Of a stretch of 64,000 nucleotides of DNA, positions 32,775-45,401 are shown in pieces; the first letter of the stretch is position 1; every line of letters starts with the position of its first letter. The notes under the pieces were generated by a model. It worked only from the letters and a program-made list of their open reading frames with translations. It did no database searches and was not told the origin of the DNA. The position numbers were made by a program, and so were the translations under genes. This DNA is from Physcomitrium patens. Taxonomy: Eukaryota; Streptophyta; Bryopsida; Funariales; Funariaceae. The DNA is taken from positions 6,580,850 to 6,644,849 of the forward strand of contig NC_037265.1 in the NCBI RefSeq assembly GCF_000002425.4, in the 5' to 3' direction.

Positions 32775-34636
32775 AAGAGCATTTTCAAAGTGCAGAAAGA
32801 GAGGAAGATGCCATGATAGAGGAGCCCAATACTATGTAGACTTCAATTCTAGCAAGATACAACAAGGACAATGAAGAGAATGAAGATGAAGAATACCAAC
32901 CAATGAGTAAGAGAAAGAACTCCATGAGCCATACAAGGCAGCAAGATGTGCATGAAGGTTCATCCTCTTTGCATGAAAGAAGATATCCAACACATAAGAG
33001 AAGACCACAAGGTGAATGGTGGAAGATCCACATCGTTCCACAAATAAGTGAAGACCATGCCAATGTTGTTCTTCTTAATGATTCTTTGACTTTGTGTGAT
33101 GTAATGAGGTGTGGTGATGCAATGAAGTGGAAGATTGCCATGCAAGAAGAATACAAATCTCTTATGCACAATGAGACATAAGAATTGACTCTACTTCCAC
33201 CAAATCGATCACCAATTGGATGTAAGTAGGTGTTTAGAATCAAAAGAGATGCTAAGGATAATGTTGTGAGGTACAAGGCAAGATTAGTTGCCAAAGGCTA
33301 TTCACAAATTGCTGGAGTGGACTTTAATGAGACATTTACACCCGTGGCCAAGTTCACTACCATTAGAACCATAGTAGCAATTGGAGCATCAATGGATCTT
33401 GAGATGCATCAAATGGACGTCAAGACAACATTCTTGAATGAAAAATTGGAAGAAGAAATCTATATGGAGCAACCTCAAGGATTAATTGAATAACACAAAC
33501 ACTACCTTGTTTGCTAGTTGAAGAAGTCAATGTATGGACTCAAGCAATCACCAAGAGGATGGTACCAACGCATTGACTCATTCTTTGTGAAGGAAGGTTT
33601 TGTAAAGAGTGAAGCTGACCATTCTTTGTATGTATTGCAAGCCAAAGACTTCTTGCTGGTTGTGATCCTCTATGTAGATGATTTAATCATCTTAAGCAAC
33701 ACCATGGTAAGATTGGATTGGTTAAAGAAGAAATTGGAGGGAGAGTTTGAGATGAGTGATTTGGAAGAGCTCCATTATTATTTGGGTGTGGAATTCACAA
33801 GAAGTAGAGAATCAGGGACCATCACATTGAGCCAAAGTAAGTACATTGAAGAAGTGTTGAAACGATTCAATATAGAAGATTGCAAGCCCATTAGAACTTC
33901 TTTGGAGGCCAACTTGAAGTTGATGAAGCTCACGGATGAGGAGTATGCTGAAGTTGAGCATCAAATGCAAGGCATACCATACAAGGCAGCAGTAGACTCA
34001 CTCATGTATGCAATGGTAGGTACAAGGATGGATCTTGCATTTGCGGTAAGTGTTGTAAGCCAAGACATGGCAAAACCAGGTCCTATGCATTGGGCAACCA
34101 TCAAGAGAATCATGAGGTACTTGAAAGGCTCTTTGAACCTCAAACTATGTCTTGGAGGAGATAATATTGCATTACATGGATATTGCGATGCAGATTGGGC
34201 TGGAGATGCAAACGATAGAAGGTCAACAACGGGCTATGTATTCTTTGTTGGAGTGGGAGCCATATCTTGGAATTGCAAGAGACAACCAACCATTGCAAGG
34301 TCCACAATGGAGGCGGAGTACATGGCAGCAAGTCATGGAGCAATGGAGGCAATTTGGTTGAGGTTGTTATTGGAAGATATTGGACTTGTGCATTTGGAGG
34401 CCATTCTATTGAGGTGTGACAATCAAAGATGTCTTGTTTTTGTAAAGAATCCAAAATATCATGCAAGAACCAAGCACATTGATATTCAGCATCATTTCAT
34501 AAGAGAGAAGATAGAAATGGGAGTTATTGATATGATGTATTGTGAAACCAAAGACATGTTGGCTGATTTATTGACAAAAGCCTAAGTTAGAGAAAGACAC
34601 AAAAAGTTGAGTAAGGCATTAGGATTGATAGGTAAT
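32775..34636 (+). pseudogene. pol: CopA-4 linker, RT and RNase H
   Basis: This is the 5'-truncated CopA 3' half. It starts in the acidic linker (EHFQSAEREEDAM) and includes KRRPQGEWWK, the Tyr codon in QEEYKSL that is a stop in CopA-1/2/3, RT with LYGLKQSP-like MYGLKQSPRGWYQRID, and an intact YVDD (ILYVDDLIIL). RNase H has CDADWAGDANDRR and STMEAEYMA. From about 33518 to 34583 it is open for 355 codons. Stops near 32838, 33178, 33227, 33491, 33515 and 34583 disable it. Confidence 0.88.
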
Positions 34637-34657
34637 TGACCAATAGCAAAGTGGGAG

Positions 34658-34944
34658 TGTTGAAGAAAAGAACTCTTTAAGTAGTTGCTAATGGTCAATA
34701 GACTAGAAGTGTTATTAGGGATGTCCCATAAGGTTAGGTGCTGGTCTATACTGCATTAGAGTACAAGGAGAGGGCTGGTCCTAGGAGATATCCCATATGG
34801 GTTGTAGCACTTGGTACCTTGATACTAGTATATAAGAAAAGGGTTGGCATGGAAAGAATCATATCATACGACACTCTATTTGTTAAAGTGCTACCTTGCT
34901 GGTCCTAACATACTTGTGTGGAGTATGCTTTCTATGTTCTAATA
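34658..34944 (+). repeat. CopA-4 3' LTR
   Basis: 287 bp, TGTTGAAGAAAAGAAC to TGTTCTAATA, preceded by the AGCAAAGTGGGAG purine tract. Confidence 0.9.
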
Positions 34945-35227
34945 AAGATAACGTCCACTCTTTGACTTTTACAGACATGGCCCTAGGATCCTTTTGGCAT
35001 CTCACAAGTTCCAAGAATATCCTATGACATATACTAATAAGTCATACTTAGTGTGTGGATATTCTTTTCTTAATACTTTATCTTTTTGACTTTGATTCTT
35101 GGTCTCTAACTTCATTCGATATCCATTTAGTGCCCTTACCATATACCAAGAGTCAAACCTTTGACCACTAGCAACTTATATAAGATAATATCCTATACAA
35201 GGTAATATTTTCTAATTTTACTTTAAT
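34945..35227 (-). repeat. Diverged CopB-like LTR fragment
   Basis: About 283 bp resembles the first half of the CopB LTR in reverse complement: the start TATTAAAGTAAAATTAG lies near 35227 and CCTAGGATCC near 34983. It is more diverged than the other copies and has no partner. Confidence 0.75.
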
Positions 35228-35429
35228 AAATCCTAGAAGTTAAGAACCTTCAAACTAATATAACATATCTATAAGGCCCAAATCAGAACCTCCACAAGTC
35301 AAAATACCAGATTTGATCATAGAATCTCTAACTTCAATAAATACCATAAGATCTATTCTACACAAGAGCAACAGCTAATGACTTCAACTTACTTGAATTG
35401 CACAACAAAGTGTATGTGGGTCCATAATC
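35228..35429 (-). other. CopC-2 leader remnant and primer-binding site
   Basis: This remnant of a copia leader on the minus strand has the primer site at 35417-35429, read on minus as GATTATGGACCCA. That is GGTTATGGGCCCA with two changes. No gag remains. Confidence 0.75.
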
Positions 35430-35760
35430 TATTGAAGAAACACAATAAACAAGACACAAGTAAGTAGAAATCAGCAAGGTTAGACACAAGAGAAGTGTGG
35501 AATGAGATACCTCTCACTTCCAGCACCCTTTACTTATAGGTAGAGATTACATCCATTTTGGCTAATATTCATCTTACTTTCATTCAACTAAACCCTAGAA
35601 TCCTCTTAACCTAGCCGCCACTCTAAGCCTTAGCGGCCACCTATAACTCTAACTACCACCTTGATAACTTTTCTTTATCTCTTTTCTTCCATTTGACCAT
35701 TAGCAACTTATCTAAGATAATATCTTTTATCTTCTAACTTATCCACTATCTACTTTAACA
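35430..35760 (-). repeat. CopC-2 LTR
   Basis: 331 bp on the minus strand, TGTTAAAGTAGATAG to TTCTTCAATA, related to the CopC-1 LTRs. It abuts CopD-1 integrase at 35761. The other side of that insertion is lost. Confidence 0.85.
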
Positions 35761-36288
35761 AGTATTGAGCATGAAGCATGCTCCTTGCCATCTCTACAAT
35801 GGTTCGATTTGTCCTTTCAACAACATCATTTTGTTGTGGAATGTATGGAATTGTAGTTTGTCTAGTAATTCCTTCATTCTTCAAATAAACATCAAATTGC
35901 TTATGCATATACTCACTTCCATTGTTTGTACACAGCAACTTGAACTTGCATTCACTTGGTTCTCAACAAGTACTTTAAACTCCTTAAACCTCTAAAAGCA
36001 TTCACTCTTGGCTTTAAGAATGTAGATCCAAATCTTTCTTGAATAATCATCAATGAAAGTGAGGAAAAACCTTGATCCTCTAAAACTTGTATTTTTCATA
36101 GGTCCACATACATCTGAATGAACAATCTCTTGCAACTTGGTAGCACGTGTTGCTACATTCCTTGGAAATGAGGCCCTTTGTTGTTTGCCTTGTATGCATC
36201 CTTCACATGCAAGTTGTTTTGCATTATGGCTTGTATTTCCAAGATCTAGGCCACTTACTATGGTCTTGAACTCTCTTAAGCTCTTCAC
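35761..36288 (-). pseudogene. pol: CopD-1 integrase fragment
   Basis: It continues from the pre-integrase finger: TIVSGLDLGNTSHN, CEGCIQGKQQR, VHSDVCGPM (first Asp) and IDDYSRKIWIY, then a frame change near 35945. TNNGSEYM carries the second core position with Asp changed to Asn, and PQQNDVVERTNRT carries the Glu. The end at 35761 is cut by the CopC-2 LTR within MLHAQ. Confidence 0.87.
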
Positions 36289-36608
36289 TGTTAAAGTAAA
36301 TAAGTATTACTTAAGATAAGTTGCTAAAAGGTCAAAGGCAGCAAAGATAAAAGTAAGTAACAATGGTAGCGGTTAGATGTATAATGGCAGTTAGGATTTA
36401 AGAGGCAGCTAGATAAAGTGGCAGCTAAGTTAAGTGGTGGCTAGGATTTCATTGGATGGATGTAGATGAAGTTTAGCTATTGTAGATGTAAACTCCTCTT
36501 ATAAGTAAAGGAAGTTGGAAGTGAGAAGTATCTCATTCAACACTTTTCTTGTGTGCAACCTTGCTGATTTCTACTTACTTGTGTCTTCTTTGTTGTGTTT
36601 CTTCAATA
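36289..36608 (+). repeat. CopC-1 5' LTR
   Basis: 320 bp, TGTTAAAGTAAATAAG to TTCTTCAATA, pairing with 56577-56896. Confidence 0.94.
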
Positions 36609-36621
36609 GGTTATGGGCCCA
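36609..36621 (+). promoter_or_regulatory. CopC-1 primer-binding site
   Basis: GGTTATGGGCCCA, perfect complement to the initiator tRNA-Met anticodon arm, directly after the LTR. Confidence 0.85.
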
Positions 36622-37090
36622 CTCATATTTTGTTGTGCCATTCAAGTAAGTTAGTATCTTTCTCTTGTGGTTGTACTTTGCATGGAATAGATTTTATGGT
36701 CTTTACTGATGTTAGGGTTTATAAGATCTAAACTTGTATTTTGAGCATGAAGAGGTGCTGACTTTGATCTTATAAATCTCATACATTGCTTTGTTGGTTC
36801 TTATCTCTCTAGATTGAGAGTTTAAGACATTATAGAAAGACCTTGATAATGTCTTTTGTTCTTTCACTTATCTTATGTGTATAGTGAAATTTTTGACTCA
36901 AAAGAGTGAGATTGCATGATATTGAGGTTTATTGGAGTACACATACTTGGTAGAAGCTTCAGAGCTGAAGTTGAGAGTGTTTTGAGTGAGAAAGCACTTA
37001 TTTGTTCACAAGAAGGCATTCTCGGACTTTGCTATTGCAAGATTGTTTGGGTGATTTTAACCTCATAGTGACTCTTTTTCTTGATATTTT
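36622..37090 (+). other. CopC-1 untranslated leader
   Basis: Non-coding sequence between the primer site and gag, distantly similar to the CopB leader (words GACCTTGATA, GAAGCTTC, CATTCT). Confidence 0.78.
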
Positions 37091-37848
37091 TTGATAGAAC
37101 CCTTCTTAGACTTGGCTTCTAGTGAGGGTGAAGGTTTGAGAGTGATTAGAGGGAAAAATTTCTACCATTGGAAGGTCAAAATGGAGCTTTTGTTGGCATC
37201 TTTGGACCTTTGGAACATTGTAGATGAAAGTGAAGAGGCTCCTAGTATAGATGCAAATACTAAGGAGAGGAAGGACTTTTCTAGACGTGAAAAGAAGGCT
37301 TTTGGCATAATTGCCATCAATTTGGATGAAGCCAACTTTTCTCACATCATCTCTTGCAAAGGACCAGCAGAAGCATGGAAGACTGTTTGCAACATATATG
37401 AGAGCAAGAACTTGTCCAACATCATCTTCACAAGGAAGACGTTCTTCACTTGTAAGATGGAAGAAGGTGAAGACCTCATGGCTCATATCAATAAGGTAAA
37501 GGCTCTTGCAAATCAACTAGCAATTATTGACAAGCCTTTAGAAGAGGGTGATATTGTCATGACCTTGCTGATGAGTCTTCCCGAGTCCTACAACTACCTC
37601 ATTGTAGCATTGGAGTCCATCAAGATGAAGGAACTTACAATGGACTATATAACGTCAAGACTTGCCCATGAAGTCACCTAGAAGAAAGAAAAAGAGCCTC
37701 AAAGTGAAGATTCAATACTCTACTCACGTCAAAGCAAGGGCAATCCTTCATACCAACGAGGTAATATCAAAATTTGCTTCATTTGTGGAAAACTAGTTCA
37801 TTTTGTACGAAATTGCTACAAAGCCAAAAAGAGAGATAGAGAAAGTGC
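37091..37848 (+). pseudogene. gag: CopC-1 gag
   Basis: It resembles CopB gag: LASSEGEGLRVI (the ATG of MASSEG is a Leu codon here), LLLASLDLWNIVDESEEAP, MEEGEDLMAHINKVKALANQ. A TAG at 37679-37681 replaces a Lys codon; the same frame continues to the CCHC knuckle CFICGKLVHFVRNC and ends at AGTGC, the gypsy-2 target. The rest resumes at 53206. Confidence 0.9.
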
Positions 37849-38591
37849 TGTAGAATAAGTAGTTATTTTCAGAATGTAGATACCTAGTATATAGTGTAAA
37901 CCGGGATAGATAACTGCTGAAAAAGTGGTTCAGCAGGTAGAATGGATGAATAGTCAAGAAAAGTAGTTATCATCTTTAGTATAGGAGTTGGTATCTCAGG
38001 GTAGTATAAGAAGGATGGGAGAGGGGAAGAAAATGGCAGATTGTGAGAGTTGTGAGCCAGGGTATGCTTGGTGCTACTTCTTTTTTTTTGTTTGTTATTT
38101 TTTTTAAATAAGAGGAATGAAAGTTTTTGAATATTGTGAAGTGAATTATGGAAATGTGATTGGTATTATTTGAGAGAAGAATGATTGATGCTAAAATCTG
38201 ATTGTAGTTCAGCAGAGAGAATGAATCTGTGTTTGTGTGAATGGCAGTTCTATGTGAAGAATTCCAGAGATTGGAACGAGGGTAATTATGTGCTGAAAGC
38301 TGTGAGGGCGCAGTATTACAGTTGGAGATAATGAGGGTGAATATATTGGTGGAAATAGCAGTTATTGGTATGACTAAATTTTTATAAGGAAGAGATCGAT
38401 AAAGTGAAGGAGGAGATTATGTTTCCTTGTGTGTTCAGATATTGGAAATAAAGATGATACATTCAGGAGGTAATTGATTGTGTGACCCTAACGTGAACAC
38501 TTAAGCAACTATTCATTCCCCATGTTTGAATCCTCCTATACGGATTTTTGCTGGGAAGTTTCTTCCAGAATAAGTAAAACAGGCAATCAAA
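37849..38591 (+). repeat. gypsy-2 5' LTR
   Basis: It starts TGTAGAATAAGTAG and ends GCAATCA(AA). A T-run lies near 38081-38105. It pairs with the split 3' LTR; the exact end is uncertain by two bases. Confidence 0.92.
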
Positions 38592-38594
38592 TTT

Positions 38595-38612
38595 TGGCGT
38601 CATTGTCGGGGA
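38595..38612 (+). promoter_or_regulatory. gypsy-2 primer-binding site (tRNA-Asp type)
   Basis: TGGCGTCATTGTCGGGGA differs at three of 18 positions from the tRNA-Asp complement (TGGCGCCGTTGCCGGGGA) used by many plant gypsy elements. All three are C-to-T or G-to-A changes. Confidence 0.8.
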
Positions 38613-38932
38613 GTGATAATAGCTTTGAGTGTTAGGAATTAATTACTAAACGTGTGAGAAAATTGGCAATAGAAGACGATTTCAGTAGTGTTTAAAGAAA
38701 GAATATGGTTATTAAGAATGAAAATTTAACAGCAAAGAGAATAAAGCAATCAAAGGAAAGAATAGAGCGATCGTAAGCAAGAATTTTTTTGCATAATGAG
38801 CGAGATCTCAAATTGAAAAAGAAGCATCGATAAAGTTGGATTAAGCCGTGGTTGCATACTTGTCGGTATATTTGATCATACCCAAAAGACGATCGACCTC
38901 TAATATTTCAAAAGTACATACCGTTAAAGAAA
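38613..38932 (+). other. gypsy-2 leader
   Basis: 320 bp between the primer site and the gag frame, AT-rich, with no open frame of note. The gag start is not certain; ATG at 38948 (MESATNSRANLSKS) is the likeliest. Confidence 0.7.
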
Positions 38933-41179
38933 TTGCCAATAGTACTCATGGAGAGCGCTACTAATAGTCGAGCAAACCTCTCGAAGTCGTTAACGAAAAA
39001 CGAGGAAGGCACAGAGGAATTAGGTACCCCACTAGATATCTTCTCAATTGAAAATAGGTCCGATCCTTACAAGACTGGTTTTGAAGATCGGCATAAATCA
39101 CTTGTCAATAAAGACCAATTTAGAGTATATCAAAATTTATCGTTTTTACCTCATATTGAACCAGTAAAATTATTTAGGGATAATAATAGTCAATCGGGAA
39201 GGCCTGGAAGTTCGAAAAAGACTTTTGCGAGAGATAGTTTTTATTTTAATAATAAATTGAGCAAAACAACGGCATCTTTAATGACATCCGGAGGACCAGC
39301 AAATTTGATTGCAGTTGAAATGGGTGCAGTGGACGATTGAACGACTAGCATCGTGCCATTACCTACTTTTTGGGGTTTACTAGGTGCGGATCTAGATCAA
39401 CATTTGTCTCAATTCTTGACGGCATGTGTAGCCAATAATGGAAGAACAGAAGATATTTGGCTGAGATGGCTGCCAACAACATTGAAAGATATAGCATTTG
39501 AGTGATATAACCGCCAACCTGTGGGACAATTTATCAATTGGGAGGCATTGAAAAATACATTTTTAGTCCATTTTTGACCAATTAGTTTTGAAGAACGTCT
39601 TAGAGAAAAACTAATGAACAGCAGAATGGTACTAGGGGAAGCGGTATAGTCATATTATGGTCGTGTAGCACATATACTTTGAAAATGGTCAAATAACCAA
39701 ATGTCAGAATCATTTGTGTTGTCCATATCGATTAATGGACTATACCTTTCAGAACTGAAGATATTTATAAAGGATGCCCAATCAGCCACCATTGTATCAT
39801 CTCTTGAGCGAGTGAAAGTATGAGAGGAATGTCACTATGATAAGAACTTAATAGTTGGAGCCACGATGATTCCATTTCAAGGAGATTATCAAATGACAAA
39901 TTGGAATGACGCATCAAAAAGTTATCTGGGAAGAAATGATTATGGTACAATTCCAAAGGAAATAGTGGATGTCGTTTCATTGTAAGCTGTACCACCATCA
40001 TGATCACACCCGTATGCGTCTTATTCCGCATATCAAAAACCAATACCTGCAAAGGAATTGCCAAATGCATTGGTATCAAGAGATCCTAATGAATCACTGT
40101 TATTAACATTGACAAAAAAAATGGATGAATTGGCTCTGAATCAGGCCAAGGATAAAGAAAAAAGACATAAACCAATCAATATGCATCCCAATGTCTGGTG
40201 CAGTAATTGTAAGGAGCAAGGTCATTTAGTAACAGAATGTCCTTCACCACCCCAAATGACAGTACAATGTACCTTTTGCAGGGGTAAGCATATTATCACC
40301 AACTATTAGAATTTATGGAAGCAACTACAACACAATAACTAGATAATGACTCAACCAACTTCGTGGGATGTCAATCAAGTACAGACGAATAATAGGTTTG
40401 GCTGGAATAGAAATTGAGCGAATAAATAAAACAGGAATTATTCTAATTTCCTCAACTCTGAATTTCGTCAAGAAGGTATATCCAACACTCACGGATTGGC
40501 GATGAACCAATCAGGATACCATCAATATCTACCCATGACAAAGCCAATGCCAGACTCTACAATATCAATGGATCAACCATGATCCTTTACTCATCCAACA
40601 TGGAACAGACCTAGTCGTTATATTCCAGTAGAGACACCCATTATCCCTGAAGGAAGTGGCAAGACACCACTTCGTTGCTATTGTTGTAGACAAATCAGAC
40701 ATTATGCAAGTGAATGTCGTAATCGAAGGGCCAGTGATTACTATGCTCTAATATGTGGAAATTATAAGTAGTCTGGTCATACTTATCAGTAGTGCAATGC
40801 ACCTTCTAATTATAATAATCAGGACCAACAAATGCAAACAAGCCAACTGGCGGAGGACAAAGGCCCTGTTCAACGAGACTCACCAGTACATCGTATCGAG
40901 GTAGTGAACACAATACTTATTAGAGGCCAACAAAAAGAGAAGAATCCAATTCAGGACTTGGATGAACCAATCGCAAGAAAGTAAGTACCGCCATCCATGG
41001 GGCTTAATGAACCAATATCAGTATTGGGACGTATCCCAATATTGAGACCTCAACAAACTAACGAACCCAATTCAGTCCCACGTGCCAATTTACCAGGACC
41101 ATCTAGATCGATCCCTACTGACCAAGTACCAATACTTATATAGCCCAATAAAAGATCTTATGCATTAAAGGAACCTTTA
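38933..41179 (+). pseudogene. gag: gypsy-2 gag with several zinc knuckles
   Basis: One frame runs throughout, with about 18 point stops. A capsid-like part covers about 39340-39830 (TFWGLLGADLDQHLSQFLTA, INWEALKNTFLVHF). Knuckle 1, CSNCKEQGHLVTEC, is intact near 40200. CTFCRGKH lies near 40271 with its last Cys changed to Tyr. Knuckle 3, CYCCRQIRHYASEC, lies near 40678, and a fourth (ICGNYK.SGHTYQ.C) near 40753 is broken by two stops. Four knuckle-like units in one gag is unusual, since most gypsy gags have one or two. The C-terminal part, to 41179, is Pro-rich. Confidence 0.82.
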
Positions 41180-43690
41180 GTGGTAGACAAGTTGGCAAAG
41201 TTACTAATGGCAATCCCAATGGCCAAGAAGGAATTGCTGCCAAACGGAGTAAAATCGAAACCAATAAAACGTAAAAGAGTATTGGGAATTATTCTCAATA
41301 TGGAATCCTACGACATTTTGAGGGATTTGAATGTTATTCAGCCTTTAATTACAATGAAGCAACTTTTGGTTGTAGCACCGGAATGTCGATCTACATTGAA
41401 TTTAGCGTTAATATGATGAAGATCCTGCACTAAAGAAATTTATGAAGTTAGCTTAAAACCAGATCCAGAAGAACCAACAATCGATGTATCAATCAATGGC
41501 ATTTTAATTCCAAGGGTACAAGTCGATGGTGGCTCCAGTGTGAATTTAATGAACGCGGATACTATGGAGGACTTGGATCTAAAGCAATTACTACCTACGA
41601 CATTGGTATTACGAATGGCAGATCATAGCCAGATTAAACCAATGGATATCTTACAGAGTGTTCAAACTATGGTTACCGATATTGCATATGAAATCGACTA
41701 TATCGTCTTTTGGTTACAATATTTGACTTTTTCGTATCCAATTTTATTGGGACGACCCTAGCTTTATCAAGCAAAGACCAAGAATGATTGGGATCGGGGT
41801 ACTTTGATAATTGGTATGGGTAGAGATAAAATAGTATTACAAATGTACCCAGTACACTATCACGGGGAGTCTCAATTGCCAGCATCGATATTAATGTCAG
41901 ACGATGAGCTTAGCTCTGATGACGACGTAGTAGTACCAATTATAGAGGCGCCCGTGGAGGTAGCACTACACCCTGAAGTGGTATACCAATGTGGAGGTTC
42001 GAGGGAATACTTGATATACCCGATGGACTCAAAAAACTTGGATTATGTTAGTATTGATTGGATGACCAAGTATGATGTACACCATGATAGTGTCTTGGAC
42101 ACAAGATTCAGTACTTCGTACATGTCAAACTTATCGACAGACTTTAAATCACAGTGGGGGTTGAAACAGAACATCATCGTTGCACCTTTATGTCAAACTA
42201 TCAACTTGGCAACCACAGCAGAACCTCAGACAATTAAGGTCTACGAAGGTATTAAGGAACAAGAGTTGACCTGCTGGACCGAATTTTTTTTGCATCATAA
42301 ATCTGCTTTTGCTTAGACTTATGATGATTTAAAAGGTATCCCTGCTGAAGTCTGTGAGGATCGTATCATTTTAGAGGAGAATCCTAAACCGGTACGACAA
42401 AGACAATATCGCCTTAATCCTAAATATTCCCTCATGGTGAAGGAGGAATTAGACAAGTTTCTTACAGTTGGTTTTATTTACCCAGTACCAAATAATGAGT
42501 GAATTTCTTCAATTGTGATGGTGCCAAAAAAGAATGGAAAAATCTAAATTTATCAAGGTTTCTGAAAATTTAATGCGGCCACCAAGAAAGATTACTTCCC
42601 ATTGTCCTTCACAAATAGTATATTGGACGCTATAGCAGGTCATGAATGTTATTCGTTTCTAGATGGATTTTTCGGGTAAAATCAGGTTCAAATTGTAACA
42701 AAAGACCTACTCAAGACGACCTTTACTATAGATTGAAACACATTCGCTTATCGCGTGATGCCTTTTGGGTTATGTAACGCCCCAGCCACGTTTCAGAGAG
42801 TGATGATTCAAGCCTTTCAAGACTATCTTCGGCTGTTTATGGAGATCTTTTTAGATGACTTCTATATCTTCAGTATAAAACAAGATCATCTTAATTGTTT
42901 CGGCAAATGCTTGGCTCAGTGCGCTAAGTTTGGGATATCGTCGAACTGGGCTAAGTGTCAATTCGGTGTTCCGTTAGGAAAATTATTGGGACATATCATC
43001 TCTAGCCGTGGTATCGCTACGGATCCGGACAAAGTGACACATATAATGAACTTGCCCAAACTAGAGACGGTCTCCGGTGTTCTAGGGTTTGTCGGCCATG
43101 TTAGTTATTATTGATGATTTATTCGATCATTTGCAGTTATTTGTCAACCTTTAATGAACTTCCTGAAGAAACCTTCGTTAGATGGGACTAGTTCCATCTG
43201 AACCATGGAGTGTACCATGGCCTTTGAAGCATTGAAGTCGAAATTGGTCTCTGCACCAATATTGGTGGCCCCTCGTTGGACCGAGCCTTTTTATGTGTAT
43301 GTTGATGTATCCAATATGGCTATTGGATCGGTGCTAAGTCAGAAGGATGACCAGGGTCTGGATCATCCTATCTATTATGCTAATCGGTAATTGGTGGCTG
43401 CCGAACGTAATTACACTACTATTGAACGAGAAGTGTTGGATATGATATACTCGGTTCAAAAATTTTGGCACTATTTGCTTGGATATCCCTTTGTCTTTTA
43501 GGTGGATCATGATGCCCTCAAATACATGATTTATAAGCCTCAATTGAGTGGACGAATTGCTTTATGAATATTACTTCTACAGAAATTCAACTTTACAATT
43601 AACGTTCGATCCGGCAAGAAACATGCCAATGCAGATCACTTATCCCATTTATCTAATATACTGGGTAATGAGCTGATAAATGATGCTCTT
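41180..43690 (+). pseudogene. pol: gypsy-2 protease, reverse transcriptase, RNase H
   Basis: The protease has VQVDGGSSVNLM (D-G-G in place of D-S/T-G, a form also met in other plant elements) and YPILLGRP. The RT begins near 42320: PKPVRQRQYRLNP, VMVPKKNGKI, FLDGFFG, MPFGLCNAPATFQRVM, and a FLDD catalytic box (MEIFLDDFYIFS). RNase H shows VYVDVSNMAIGSVLS, TIEREVLDMIYS and HANADHLSHL. Stops stand mostly where Trp, Arg or Gln codons are expected (before ISSIVMVP, before VDHDALKYM, and others). The frame is otherwise continuous with gag. Confidence 0.87.
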
Positions 43691-44970
43691 CTAGACACAC
43701 AAGTATTCGCTGTGGATGTCATTACACCTGAATATGGTGAATTGATCCAATATCTTACGTTTCAGACTTTTTCCATTTCTTATAATGAAAAATTAAAGAA
43801 GCATCTGATTTTAAAAAGTGCGCTGTATACCATGATTGGAGATGCCTTGTACAAAGTAGGGCGGGATGGAATTTTGCGTTGTTGCATCTTTCAAAGTGAA
43901 GTTCATACAATTTTGGAAGGATGTCATTTGGATAGTTGTGGTAGATATTTTACAGGAGACACTATTGCTCGCAAGGCTTTAATGGCTGGATACTGGTGGC
44001 CCACAATGTTTTTTGATGTGCATCAATTTGTTTGTCATTGTGATCCGTGTCAACGAATTGATCGACCGACGGGTACTTCAGCGATGCTGTTAGTACCAAT
44101 CTTGGCACAGGCACCATTTGAGAAATGAGGAATTGATTTTGTTGGACCCATTGCACCAGCATCACGACATGGACAAAAGCGGTATATTTTAGTCGCCACG
44201 GACTATGCAACCAAATGGGCGGAGGCTATTGCTACTTGCAATGATAATGCCAGTACGGTGGCCACATTTCTATATGAGAATATTATTACTCGATTTGGGT
44301 GTTTGAAGGAATTGGTTAGCGATCGCGGCACCCATTTCATAAATGCAACCATAGCAGCCTTGACAAACACATGCGAAATCAAGCACAGAAAAACAACACC
44401 ATATCATCCTCAGGCCAATGAATAGACGGAAAAGACCAATAGTATTCTATGTAAGATTTTAATCAAAACAATTTCGGGAACGGATTGAGATACTAAATTG
44501 TTTGCAACATTGTGGGCGTATCGTACTGCATATAAAGTTACTACCAATTCCACACCATTCCAATTGGTATACGGACAAGAAATAATATTATCCATTGAAT
44601 TGAAAGTTCAGAGTTTGCGCATTACGTTGGATGAACGTCTTGGAGATAAGGAATCATTTCAATATCGGTTGGCAAAGTTGGACAAATTGGATGAAATATG
44701 GGCTACAGCTCCAATATGGAAGCTACTCAAAAATGGTGGAAGATTTACTACGATAGTAAACTGCGACTGAAGAGTTTTATGCCCAATGATTTGGTATTGT
44801 TATTTGATAGCAAGTTTAATCATTTTTCGGACAAATTTCAAGTTCATTGGCATGGACCATATCTTGTGATTGAAGGGTTTTCCAAAGGATCTGTTCAATT
44901 GGAAGATTTCATGGGTCAGCAATTTAGTACCCACATTAAAGGGAATCAATTACGATTATATCATATGTAA
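43691..44970 (+). pseudogene. pol: gypsy-2 integrase
   Basis: The HHCC finger includes HQFVCHCDPCQRID. The core has VATDYATKWAEA, VSDRGTHF and HPQANE followed by a stop at the position of a conserved Gln, then TEKTN. A stop also precedes GIDFVGP. After PFQLVYGQE the frame shifts once near 44700. The C-terminal SH3-like segment (KFQVHWHGPYLVIEGF, GNQLRLYHM) ends at 44970. No chromodomain follows. Confidence 0.87.
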
Positions 44971-45401
44971 AACCCAAGACGAGTTATCAATTCCTGGAGG
45001 AGGTCACGTCGAATGTACTTAGGATAGACCCAATTAAGTGTGTTAGGATGTAGAGGCGGCTGAAAGGATAGTTAGTAATTATTAATGTATCAGATGGGAC
45101 GGGGGTGAGAAACGGACAGTAGGGGTAACATGTTGTCGTTATCACCACTAGGTAAAAGAATAGGAGTGGGGCACCCATTTACGGTCATTCTCAATTGTTG
45201 CATTCTATTATTATTTCTTTTCGGTGTTACATTTTTGGGTGTTTCAGAGTATTGGAGCGTAGTATTGACAGTTAGAGCTTGAAAGAGTGTGCATCATGGC
45301 GATGGAAGAGTGCAAAGAGAGGTATGAACAGAGAGGAAAGTGACCGAAATGTGAAAGCTAAACACAATTTAGGACCACCATCCATAGTAATCATTACCAA
45401 T
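44971..45401 (+). other. Spacer between gypsy-2 pol and 3' open frame
   Basis: About 430 bp without a convincing gene. It holds TTATTATTTCTTTTC near 45208 and could carry a promoter or splice acceptor for the downstream frame; nothing decisive is visible. Confidence 0.6.

Noticed and set aside
34945..35227. Full LTR at 34945-35227
   Set aside because: Only the first part of a CopB-like LTR is present; no LTR end or primer site is visible on the left side.
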